This document shows, piece by piece, positions 32,897-39,045 of a stretch of 39,045 bases of DNA. Position 1 is the first letter of the stretch, and the number at the start of each line of letters is the position of its first letter. Where the stretch lies: NCBI GenBank assembly GCA_017410365.1, contig JAFQQY010000010.1, forward strand, positions 1 through 39,045, in the 5' to 3' direction. The position numbers and the translations under genes were made by a program. The notes under the pieces were generated by a model, which was not told the DNA's origin, made no database searches, and worked only from the letters and a program-made list of their open reading frames with translations. Origin of the DNA: Prevotella sp. (GTDB taxonomy: Bacteria; Bacteroidota; Bacteroidia; Bacteroidales; Bacteroidaceae).

Positions 32897-34372
32897 TTAT
32901 TCTATCTTCTTCACCGGGTCGCAAGTAAGACCGATGCCCAGTTTCTTGAACACCTTGCGGTCCACTTCGCTCATCATAACCGTACAGTGTACCTGACAGC
33001 CCTGCAGCTTGGGCACTTGGTCGAGCGCTTTTCTGCAGTCCTCATCTTGGTTGCTCAGCAAAGAAAGAGCCACAAGCACCTCGTCCATGTGCAGGCGCGG
33101 GTTATGACCATGCAGATATTCCACCTTAGTCTTCTGAATAGGAGCAATCAGTTCTTCCGGAATCAGTCGCTTCTCATGAGGTATGCCTGCCAGATGTTTT
33201 GTGGCATTGAGCAATAAGGCGGCACACGGACCTAACAAAGAACTGGAACGTGCGGTAATTATGGTTCCGTTCTGAAGCTCTATGGCAGCACTGGCCACAC
33301 CGCCAGACAGTTCGCGTCTTTCATGAGCAGCCACGGTCGTGCGACGATACTCAGGTGTCAGCTTAGCCTGCTTCATGATAAGAGAAATCTTGTTCACCTC
33401 ATTCTCGTTGTTTCCCTTTTCAGCCAGATTGCACAAAGCATAGTAATAACGGCGGATAATTTCCTCGCGGGCAGCGCTGCAGCAAACATCCTCCGCGCTC
33501 ATGCAGTTGCCAATCATGTTAACGCCCATGTCCGTTGGCGACTTGTATGGGCTCTCGCCATAGATACCCTCGAAGATGGCATTCAGCACAGGGAATATCT
33601 CTATGTCGCGATTGTAGTTCACGGCAATGTTGCCATAAGCCTCCAGATGGAACGGGTCAATCATGTTCACATCGTTAAGGTCGGCCGTAGCAGCCTCATA
33701 AGCCATGTTCACAGGGTGCTTTAGCGGCAGGTTCCACACAGGGAACGTCTCAAACTTAGCATATCCCGCCTTGACGTTTCGCTTGTTCTCCTGATAGAGC
33801 TGGCTCAGGCAAACAGCCATCTTGCCGCTGCCCGGTCCTGGAGCCGTAACCACCACCAGCGGGCGCTCCGTCTCCACGTAGTCGTTCTTGCCAAAACCAT
33901 CGTCAGAGTCAATCAGCGCCACGTTGTTCGGGTAACCCTCTATCGTATAATGATAATACACCTTTATGCCGAGGCGTTCCAAGCGATTTCTATAAGCATC
34001 GGCACTTGACTGGCCGTTGTAGTGGGTAATGACAACACCTCCTACATGCAGTCCCACTTTCTCGAACTCTCCGCGCAGGCGAAGCACATCCTCGTCGTAA
34101 GTGATACCCAAATCGCTGCGCATCTTGTTTTTCTCGATGTCAAGAGCACTGATTACAATAACGATTTCAGCATATTCGCTCAACTGCATCAACATCTGCA
34201 ACTTGCTGTCAGGCTGGAATCCTGGAAGCACACGACTGGCGTGATTGTCATCAAACAATTTGCCGCCAAATTCGAGGTACAATTTATCTCCGAACTGAGC
34301 AATTCGCTCTTTGATTCGCTCGGATTGTATCTTCAGATATTTTTTGTTATCAAAACCTATTTTCATAATCAA
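32897..34372 (-). CDS. DUF1846 family protein
   Basis: A 491-residue cytoplasmic protein of the DUF1846 family (PF08903), recognised by the start KIGFDNKKYLKIQSERIKERI, the FGGKLFDDNHASRVLPGF segment, the phosphate-loop-like VVTAPGPGSGKMAVCLSQLYQ and the FPVWNLPLKHPVNMAYEAATADLNDVNMIDPFH region. Structures of the family suggest a nucleotide- or ATP-utilising enzyme, but I know of no firm function. Start is the ATG at 34372 or 34366 (MIM). A TACCTTTG -7 box lies at 34390-34397. Gene is monocistronic and convergent with the TerB/DnaJ gene. Confidence 0.88.
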   Translation of the reverse strand: MIMKIGFDNKKYLKIQSERIKERIAQFGDKLYLEFGGKLFDDNHASRVLPGFQPDSKLQMLMQLSEYAEIVIVISALDIEKNKMRSDLGITYDEDVLRLRGEFEKVGLHVGGVVITHYNGQSSADAYRNRLERLGIKVYYHYTIEGYPNNVALIDSDDGFGKNDYVETERPLVVVTAPGPGSGKMAVCLSQLYQENKRNVKAGYAKFETFPVWNLPLKHPVNMAYEAATADLNDVNMIDPFHLEAYGNIAVNYNRDIEIFPVLNAIFEGIYGESPYKSPTDMGVNMIGNCMSAEDVCCSAAREEIIRRYYYALCNLAEKGNNENEVNKISLIMKQAKLTPEYRRTTVAAHERRELSGGVASAAIELQNGTIITARSSSLLGPCAALLLNATKHLAGIPHEKRLIPEELIAPIQKTKVEYLHGHNPRLHMDEVLVALSLLSNQDEDCRKALDQVPKLQGCQVHCTVMMSEVDRKVFKKLGIGLTCDPVKKIE

Positions 34373-34389
34373 ATTACATCTACAAACCG

Positions 34390-34397
34390 CAAAGGTA
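34390..34397 (-). promoter_or_regulatory. -7 box of the DUF1846 gene
   Basis: TACCTTTG on the minus strand; a TTTG lies 22 bp further upstream, slightly more than the usual spacing. Confidence 0.55.
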
Positions 34398-34545
34398 CAA
34401 AAAAAATGCTTCTCAACGGCAAATGATAGTGTGAAAAAATGCCAAATAATAAATTAAAAGCATCCTCCCTCGCCATATTTCTGCAAAGTGTCTTGGAAAA
34501 ACTAAGAATATCTAAGTTCTATTTAGTTATTTCAAAATATTTTTC

Positions 34546-34553
34546 TATCTTTG
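34546..34553 (+). promoter_or_regulatory. -7 box of the DUF3791/DUF3990 cassette
   Basis: TATCTTTG fits TAnnTTTG and lies about 50 nt before the first gene. A longer in-frame extension of that gene back to 34439 would start upstream of this box and is therefore unlikely. Confidence 0.6.
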
Positions 34554-34603
34554 TCGCTGAAAAATATAGCAACCAATTACATGCAATTCTAAAGAAATTC
34601 ATT

Positions 34604-34852
34604 ATGCAAATGAAACCAGTGAACTATACAGACAACGAAACTTACAGGCGCATTCATTTCGCATTTATGGCAATTGAGAGTGGAGCCAGAAAGATGGGCG
34701 TTTCTGGCAAGGAAATGCATGATAGGTTGCTTAAGCAAGGGCTGATACGTCGCCGCCTGATAAATAAGTACGACGACCTTCACACCCAAAGTCTTGACTG
34801 GGTGGCAGATGACATTTGCGAAACATTATTAAATTGGGAGGCTGAAGAATGA
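34604..34852 (+). CDS. DUF3791 family protein, first of cassette
   Basis: An 82-residue helical protein (start ATG 34604 or 34610). The body, RIHFAFMAIESGARKMGVSGKEMHDRLLKQGLIRR followed by LHTQSLDWVADDICETLLNW, has the DUF3791 pattern: a helix with the tissue MGVSGKEM, then H-TQS-DWVADDI. It overlaps the next gene by 4 bp (ATGA type), a sign of coupled translation. In many gut Bacteroidota and Firmicutes DUF3791 genes sit beside DUF3990 genes; I infer an immunity/antitoxin-like or adaptor role, which is unproven. Confidence 0.75.
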   Translation: MQMKPVNYTDNETYRRIHFAFMAIESGARKMGVSGKEMHDRLLKQGLIRRRLINKYDDLHTQSLDWVADDICETLLNWEAEE

Positions 34853-35355
34853 TTACTCTTTTTCATGGTTCTTACATATTAGTTTCAACTCCGCTTGTGA
34901 AGTTAGGTAGAAAAAAAGTAGATTTTGGTCAAGGCTTTTATCTTACTAAACTTCAAAAGCAGGCAGAATCATGGGCCATTACAATAGCAGAAAGAAAAGG
35001 TCGTAATGCCCGCCCCATTCTATCATCCTATTCTTTTGACGATGAAGCCATAAAGTCTGGTGGATTTCGTGTGAAAGTATTTGAAAATTACGATATCGAA
35101 TGGCTGGAATATGTAGTTGACTGCCGAAGAGGCGGAGTACTGCATCAACAATATGATATGGTAGAAGGTGGTGTTGCCAATGACAATGTTATTGACACGG
35201 TAGAAGACTATGAAAATGGAATTATCACAGCCGAGCAAGCACTGGGTCAATTGAAATACAAGCAAGTAAATCATCAGATTTGTATTTTGAATCAAGACAT
35301 AGCAGATAAATACTTGTCGTTTATTGCGTCTGAAACAGTAGAGATGGAGGATTGA
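34849..35355 (+). CDS. DUF3990 protein, ADP-ribosyltransferase-like fold
   Basis: A 168-residue protein of the DUF3990 family, which is grouped with the ADP-ribosyltransferase fold. The expected triad positions are visible: His6 in LFHGS, Tyr31 in DFGQGFYLT and a likely third position, Gln143, in NHQICI. This H-Y-Q/E pattern is that of the diphtheria-toxin-like branch. It is sandwiched between two DUF3791 genes with 4-bp and near-zero spacing. I infer a toxin or regulator that modifies a target with ADP-ribose; target and activity are unknown. Confidence 0.78.
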   Translation: MITLFHGSYILVSTPLVKLGRKKVDFGQGFYLTKLQKQAESWAITIAERKGRNARPILSSYSFDDEAIKSGGFRVKVFENYDIEWLEYVVDCRRGGVLHQQYDMVEGGVANDNVIDTVEDYENGIITAEQALGQLKYKQVNHQICILNQDIADKYLSFIASETVEMED

Positions 35356-35357
35356 CA

Positions 35358-35564
35358 ATGAGAGATACAGTACTTTGGCGTAAACAGAGCCGTATAATAA
35401 TGTTGCTGGCAGATGCCTTGGCTATTGATGCTGAGCGCGCACTATCTTTGTATTATTCAACAAACGTATATCAGCAAATGTCTAATCCAAAATACGGTCT
35501 TCATTTGATGAGTGATGGTTATATTCTTGATGAACTTATAGAAGAATTAAGAGAATCACAATAG
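35358..35564 (+). CDS. DUF3791 family protein, third of cassette
   Basis: A 68-residue protein starting at ATG 35358, 2 bp after the DUF3990 stop, with GAGATGGAGGA just upstream as a strong ribosome site. Its sequence (WRKQSRIIMLLADALAIDAERALSLYYST ... LHLMSDGYILDELIEELRES) fits the DUF3791-like small helical family but is distinct from the first gene. A hairpin terminator follows directly. Confidence 0.7.
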   Translation: MRDTVLWRKQSRIIMLLADALAIDAERALSLYYSTNVYQQMSNPKYGLHLMSDGYILDELIEELRESQ

Positions 35565-35594
35565 AAAGGGGGATGAAAGTCCTCCTTTCTTGCA
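35564..35594 (+). terminator. Terminator of the DUF3990 cassette
   Basis: GAAAGGGGGA (35564-35573) pairs with TCCTCCTTTC (35580-35589) as a 10-bp stem with one G-T pair. It overlaps the stop codon and is followed by TTGCATTTT, a weak T-run that is also the start of the first 32-bp tandem repeat. Confidence 0.7.
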
Positions 35595-35704
35595 TTTTAA
35601 CCCACTTTAGAAGTCGAAAACTTGCATTTTAACCCACTTTGGAAGTGAAAAACTTGCATTTTAACCCACTTTAGAGAGCAAAAACTTGCATTTTAACACA
35701 CTTT
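35589..35704. repeat. Tandem repeat, 32 bp x 4
   Basis: Four units start at 35589, 35621, 35653 and 35685, exactly 32 bp apart. The first 20 bp are conserved (CTTGCATTTTAACCCACTTT; the fourth copy has one change) and the remaining 12 bp vary. The variable part is too short for CRISPR spacers and is A-rich in all copies. Confidence 0.95.
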
Positions 35705-35818
35705 ATTTGCGTAACCAAAAGATTTTCAGCTTGTTATTGAAATAACGGCAAAACAATCAAAATCATCAATATTATAGAGTGGTTGTTAGGGTAGTATATT
35801 TACAAATCTTTATCCAAT

Positions 35819-36013
35819 AAATCCCCAAATCCCTAGACACAAAAACATAATAATATCCTTAAACATAAAGACAAAAATCCTATAAATCCCAAAATCCTTA
35901 TACACAAAGACGTATATTATTCTTAGACATAAAGACAAAAAATCCTTTAAATCCCCAAATCCTTAGACACAAAAACATAATAATATCCTTAGACACAAAG
36001 ACAAAAATCCCAA
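35819..36013. repeat. Tandem repeat, 65 bp x 3
   Basis: Units start at 35819, 35884 and 35949. Each has AAATCCCCAAATCCTTAGAC then ACAAAAACATAATAATATCC-like and ends with AAAGACAAAAATCC. The middle copy has diverged most. Shorter internal echoes of ATCCTTAGACA are seen. Confidence 0.92.
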
Positions 36014-36028
36014 AAATCCTAATACAAA

Positions 36029-36135
36029 AGCCCCTCTCCAGGAGAGGGGTTGGGGAGAGGCTTTAAGTCCCTCCCCCAAGGGGGAGTTTAGGTGGGGGCT
36101 TTTCCTTTAGAGGGGCGGGGGAGAGGCTTTTCCTA
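36029..36135. repeat. Cluster of G/C-rich REP-like palindromes
   Basis: Three related palindromic pieces: CCCCTCTCC-AGGAGAGGGG, CCTCCCCCAAGGGGGAG and GAGGGGCGGGGGAGAGGC. They belong to the same class as the repeats at 22737 and 31866 but are more diverged and packed together. Confidence 0.75.
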
Positions 36136-36300
36136 AAAGTGGTGCGGTTAGCACTCCTAAATGCATCACTTTTGACACCCAAACGGCCCAGTTACGATAC
36201 CCAAACGGCCCTTTCAGAAGTCTAAAACGGCCTTTTAGAAATACCAATCTTTACTACCTAAATTTGTTAAAATTACCAAAATGCACCGAAAAACGGCCAA
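36135..36300. repeat. 22-bp-period array with AAACGGCC cores
   Basis: AAACGGCC occurs at 36181, 36203, 36225 and 36291, spaced 22, 22 and 66 (3 x 22) bp. It is preceded by a hairpin AAAAGTGGTGC / GCATCACTTTT (36135-36172). The rest of each unit is not conserved. The gap between 36300 and 36467 holds a short inverted pair of TGTAGGA but no gene that I can see. Confidence 0.7.
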
Positions 36301-36467
36301 AAAATGTAGGATTGAAATCCTCCTACACTGCACTTAACGCTCTATGGCTTAATGTCTTACATGCAAAAATGTAGGATGTATGAGAAAATTGATTTTTTAA
36401 AATCTTGGGAAGTAATTTGGAGATAAACTTCTTTCTAGGGATTTGGAGATTTAAAGGATTTCTGTTC

Positions 36468-36521
36468 TTCAATTATTCAATCGTTCAATTATTCAATCGT
36501 TCAATCATTCAATCATTCAAC
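36468..36521. repeat. Octanucleotide repeat TTCAATYR x 7
   Basis: TTCAAT recurs every 8 bp from 36468 to 36516 (last unit TTCAACCG). It is another octamer-period family, distinct in sequence from the CAACTYGT arrays. Confidence 0.92.
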
Positions 36522-36703
36522 CGCACCACTCTTCTGTAAAATACTTTACCTGAGATTTTTGAAACTCATCGCTCTCATTTAAATCTAATTGGCTATTAAT
36601 AAAGATTATTTTATGGTTTTGTTTTTCATCCTATTAGTGTAAACAATCGTTCTGCGAAAAAAGTGGTCTTAAAACTTTGCCATAAATAAAATTCCGATTC
36701 TTC

Positions 36704-36734
36704 TTTGCGTTCTCCGCATTTTATTCTATCTTTG
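36704..36734 (+). promoter_or_regulatory. Strong promoter before a structured RNA
   Basis: TTTG (36704-36707) and TATCTTTG (36727-36734) are 19 bp apart, a full match to the Bacteroidota consensus. No coding sequence starts nearby; a structured RNA begins at about 36739. Confidence 0.85.
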
Positions 36735-36738
36735 CAAC

Positions 36739-36990
36739 TGGTTTGTTAGTCTTGGCGAAGACTGCACAACCATTTTCGAGGGAAAAATTAGCGTTTGCTG
36801 TTTATTAACATTCCGAAGTTTGGCCGCAGAAGAAAGTTGACAGTATTCAAGTAAACGTCCACGATATTCGTGGGCGTGCTTGTCTGTTGACTTAGGTATG
36901 GCCAAACACCTGGAATGTTGGACGAGTATCGTCCACGTTTTGTATCTATACGATACGTGCAGAGGGTGTTTGGCCATGCTTTTGTTTTTA
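36739..36990 (+). ncRNA. Structured RNA of about 250 nt, unknown family
   Basis: Helices seen by eye: P1 36739-36743/36768-36772 capped by AGTCTT-GGCG-AAGACT; P2 AACATTCC and GTTTGGCC (36807-36825) with GGCCAAAC and GGAATGTT (36900-36919); P3 36834-36843/36884-36893 (two G-T pairs); P4 a 10-bp stem 36855-36864/36868-36877; P5 TGGACGA/TCGTCCA; P6 GTATC/GATAC. A final inverted repeat, ATGGCCAAACACC (36898-36910) with GGTGTTTGGCCAT (36965-36977), is followed by TTTTGTTTTT, a terminator. The strand at 36898-36910 can pair with either P2 or the terminator. It could be a small RNA (compare Rfam 6S and Bacteroidales-1) or a leader that controls the methylase genes downstream. Confidence 0.75.
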
Positions 36991-37235
36991 ATCACGCAGC
37001 GCATTTTAGTTAAAGCGTCAAGTTTCGTATGTCAAGAAGATATATGAAGTTAAAGGAAGATATGCCGCTTTCAGCGGCGAAGATAGATGACGATACTTTG
37101 GCAAGCGGATGTTCTGCATCAAGACAAATGTCTTTTATCTCCTTCTATCTTCATCTGCCTCCTTTTATCTCCTGCTATCTAAAAGACAATCGGAGCTTGC
37201 AAAAGTTGAATTAAACTTAAAACTATTAATGCACT
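36991..37235 (+). other. Leader between the structured RNA and the methylase genes
   Basis: It contains two clear hairpins, GCCGCT-TTC-AGCGGC (about 37064-37078) and a long stem from GAAGATAGA with TCTATCTTC (about 37079-37152) that encloses AAGACA/TGTCTT. A 61-codon frame (37029-37214, or from ATG 37044) crosses these hairpins. It ends ISCYLKDNRSLQKLN and looks like no family I know; it may be a fortuitous frame. Confidence 0.4.
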
Positions 37236-37970
37236 ATGGCGAAGAATTGTAATAGTGTTGCATGCTGTGCATATAGCGGTGTGCAACGTGATACTAGTCA
37301 GATAAAATCTAAAGAGCGAGTGGCAGAGCGGGGCGAGGTGTTCACAGCCGAAAGGGAGGTGAATGCCATGCTCGACCTTGTGGCAGATGAGTGCTTGCGC
37401 CCTGATTCACGTTTCTTGGAACCTGCTTGCGGCGACGGGAATTTTCTTGCCGCTATTCTCAGACGTAAGCTTACAGAACTGCGTAGGAAATACAAGAAGA
37501 GTAGCCGCGACTATGAGAAGATGGCTATTGTTGCCATCGGCAGTCTCTATGGCGTTGACATAATGAACGATAATGTGCTCGCATGCCGTGAGCGTCTTTT
37601 CTCCATTTGGAACGAAGAGTACACCGCCCACTGTGATGGCGATGCTTCTGACGAGGCTCGTGAGGCTGCCCGCTTCATCATCGGCCGAAACATCATCAAC
37701 GGCAATGCGCTCACATTGAAGTGTGTTGACGCTGATGGGAACGACACGAATGCACCCATCGTTTTTTCTGAATGGACGTTGATTGGCGGAACCCAGATGC
37801 AACGTTCTGATTACACTATGGATGACCTTCTTCTTTACAACGATACAAGTACTGAGAATGGTATGGGCAATCTCTTCGCACTTACCGAAGAACAGAAGGA
37901 AGAGGGCGGCGTGTTTCTGAGAAGATATATTACTCACTATAAAAAGGTGCAAGACTATGGAAAACAGTAG
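37236..37970 (+). CDS. SAM-dependent adenine methylase-like protein lacking NPPY
   Basis: A 244-residue protein with the N-terminal motif X region (RGEVFTAEREVNAMLDLV, about 32-49), motif I FLEPACGDGNFL (60-71), motif II YGVDIMNDNVLACRERL and motif III IINGNAL. Where the catalytic NPPY of N6-adenine methylases should follow, it reads PIVFSEWTLIGG, so it has a SAM fold but no visible catalytic motif. It overlaps the next gene, which carries NPPY, by 14 bp. I infer a two-subunit methylase of a restriction-modification or related defence locus. Alternative: a degenerate paralogue. Confidence 0.8.
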   Translation: MAKNCNSVACCAYSGVQRDTSQIKSKERVAERGEVFTAEREVNAMLDLVADECLRPDSRFLEPACGDGNFLAAILRRKLTELRRKYKKSSRDYEKMAIVAIGSLYGVDIMNDNVLACRERLFSIWNEEYTAHCDGDASDEAREAARFIIGRNIINGNALTLKCVDADGNDTNAPIVFSEWTLIGGTQMQRSDYTMDDLLLYNDTSTENGMGNLFALTEEQKEEGGVFLRRYITHYKKVQDYGKQ

Positions 37971-38919
37971 CCTATTTAATAATGTATATAATCCCGACGT
38001 GCTGTCGTGTATAGCCAACCTGAGCAACGATGAAGTGTTTACTCCGCCCGAACTGGCAAACAAGATACTGGACATGTTGCCGCAGGAACTGTTTGAGAAT
38101 CCCGACACCACGTTTCTTGACCCTTGTTGCAAGAGCGGAGTGTTTCTGCGTGAGATAGCCAAGCGACTGATAAAAGGACTTGAGCAGCAGATTCCCGACC
38201 TTGAAAAGCGGTTGGAGCATATATTCTTGAAGCAACTCTTTGGCATTGCCATCACCGAACTGACCAGTCTGCTTTCTCGACGCAGCGTATATTGCAGCAA
38301 GTTCCCAAGCAGCGAGTTCTCGGCATATCAGTTTCCTGAAGACAAGCCGCAAGGAAACATCATCTATCAGCGCATAAAGCACACTTGGAGTGCAGGAAAG
38401 TGTATTTATTGCGGTGCTTCTAAGAGCGAGTACGACCGTGGGGCAGACCTTGAAACCCACGCTTATCAGTTTATTCATAATTTAGATGTAAAGAAACTAT
38501 TCAATATGAAATTCGATGTTATTATTGGGAATCCGCCGTATCAGTTGAGTGATGGAGGTGGAACAGGTAGTAGTGCAATGCCAATATATCATAAGTTTAT
38601 CCAACAAGCTAAAAAACTAAATCCTCGATATCTAACTATGATTGTACCATCAAGATGGTTCACAGGTGGCAAAGGCTTAGATGATTTTCGAGATGAAATG
38701 CTCCATGACGAACATATAAGAGAAATTCACGATTTTGGAAATGCAAACGACTGTTTCCCTGGTGTTGCTATAGAGGGTGGTGTATGTTACTTCTTGTGGA
38801 ATCGTGAACAAAAAGGACTGTGCAAAGTATATTCTCATTCTCAAAACAAGATTACTGCAATGTCAGAGCGCCCTCTTTTGGAAAAAGGTGCAGATGTCTT
38901 TATTATAATACTTAGTTAA
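37957..38919 (+). CDS. Eco57I-type adenine methylase, probably truncated
   Basis: A 320-residue protein with motif X DEVFTPPELANKILDML (25-41), motif I FLDPCCKSGVFL (53-64), a CIYCGA pair of Cys (149, 152), motif IV NPPY (192-195, IIGNPPYQLSDGGG) and the start of a target-recognition region (MIVPSRWFTGGKGL ... FPGVAIEGGVCYFLWNR). Full-length relatives I recall run on well beyond 500 residues; this frame stops after DVFIIILS, so the C-terminal specificity part is missing. Codon use changes near residue 168: the N-terminal part is C/G-ending, the rest A/T-rich, suggesting a mosaic gene. Confidence 0.8.
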   Translation: MENSSLFNNVYNPDVLSCIANLSNDEVFTPPELANKILDMLPQELFENPDTTFLDPCCKSGVFLREIAKRLIKGLEQQIPDLEKRLEHIFLKQLFGIAITELTSLLSRRSVYCSKFPSSEFSAYQFPEDKPQGNIIYQRIKHTWSAGKCIYCGASKSEYDRGADLETHAYQFIHNLDVKKLFNMKFDVIIGNPPYQLSDGGGTGSSAMPIYHKFIQQAKKLNPRYLTMIVPSRWFTGGKGLDDFRDEMLHDEHIREIHDFGNANDCFPGVAIEGGVCYFLWNREQKGLCKVYSHSQNKITAMSERPLLEKGADVFIIILS

Positions 38920-39045
38920 TAATACATTTAATCGCTTAAAAATCAATGAGTTACTTTAACATAATATAACTAATAAAATTTGGTCAAGTGCCTGGTTTTC
39001 AGTAACTTAGTAGTCTCTTACCTCTGCTAAGAAAATGAATAAAAT
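38920..39045 (-). mobile_element. Possible end of an insertion sequence
   Basis: AT-rich sequence follows the abrupt end of the methylase gene. On the minus strand an open frame runs in from the right edge and ends at 38999 with a basic, aromatic tail (FIHFLSRGKRLLSY). This is consistent with the C-terminus of a transposase, but 14 residues are too few for identification. A short inverted pair AGTTACT / AGTAACT lies at about 38949 and 39001. Confidence 0.28.

Noticed and set aside
34439-34603. Long N-terminal extension of the first DUF3791 protein
   Set aside because: It starts upstream of the TATCTTTG box and its sequence is not family-like; the ATG at 34604 gives the usual length.
35589-35704. 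CRISPR array
   Set aside because: The repeats are regular (32 bp), but the variable parts are only 12 bp, A-rich and similar to each other, and there are no cas genes nearby.
36726-37004. 92-codon minus-strand reading frame
   Set aside because: It lies exactly antisense to the structured RNA, starts with no promoter or ribosome site and its composition follows the RNA helices; best seen as a shadow.
37029-37214. Small protein of 61 residues
   Set aside because: No family match that I recognise, no clear ribosome site, and the frame crosses two strong hairpins of a leader; kept only as a remark in the leader feature.
1-39045. tRNA or rRNA genes
   Set aside because: I looked for cloverleaf ends with CCA and T-loop GTTCGAATC-like sequences in the gaps and found none that hold together.

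Overview
The window comes from a member of the Bacteroidota, most likely Prevotella or a close relative. The evidence is the gene content (a Nudix-type AraR regulator, a Bacteroides-like arabinose operon, a fused DAHP synthase-chorismate mutase) and repeated promoters of the Bacteroidota form TTTG-N19/20-TAnnTTTG. Base composition is moderate with AT-rich gaps. I see no rRNA or tRNA genes.

Region 1 (1-15.4 kb, all +) is an L-arabinose / arabinan-arabinoxylan operon: lipoprotein aldose epimerase, Na+/sugar symporter, AraR repressor, AraD, AraA, AraB, a secreted GH51 arabinofuranosidase, a secreted protein with three tandem GH43 domains, transketolase and RpiB. Released arabinose would be imported, converted to xylulose 5-phosphate and fed into the pentose phosphate pathway. 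A palindrome between candidate -33 and -7 boxes upstream of the first gene is a plausible AraR operator. Strong hairpins sit at three gene boundaries, and a terminator follows rpiB.

Region 2 (15.4-21.7 kb, all -) holds alkD-like, tex, a CE7 acetylxylan esterase and a heavy-metal permease as a close head-to-tail cluster, preceded by a small outer-membrane beta-barrel gene. A 74-bp tandem repeat carrying a promoter box lies upstream of the alkD-like gene. Region 3 (22-25.2 kb, +) has a Nudix hydrolase, a secreted C1 aminopeptidase and a TPR protein.

Region 4 (25.3-29.6 kb, +) is the Phe/Tyr branch of aromatic amino acid synthesis: prephenate dehydratase, aminotransferase, DAHP synthase-chorismate mutase and prephenate dehydrogenase. 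A 25-codon leader peptide rich in Phe and Tyr, with a terminator and a competing antiterminator, precedes it: a transcription attenuator.

Region 5 (29.7-34.4 kb) is a mix of dihydrouridine synthase, EamA transporter, TerB/DnaJ protein and DUF1846 protein. The gaps are filled with octanucleotide-period repeats and palindromic REP-like repeats, some of which run into coding sequence and supply the C-termini of three proteins.

Region 6 (34.5-39 kb) is accessory: a DUF3791-DUF3990-DUF3791 cassette that looks like a toxin/antitoxin-type unit built on an ADP-ribosyltransferase-like fold, a 1.7-kb gene-poor stretch of tandem repeats, a strong promoter followed by a highly structured RNA with two mutually exclusive folds, and a two-gene adenine methylase locus whose second gene is cut short near the right edge, possibly by an insertion sequence.
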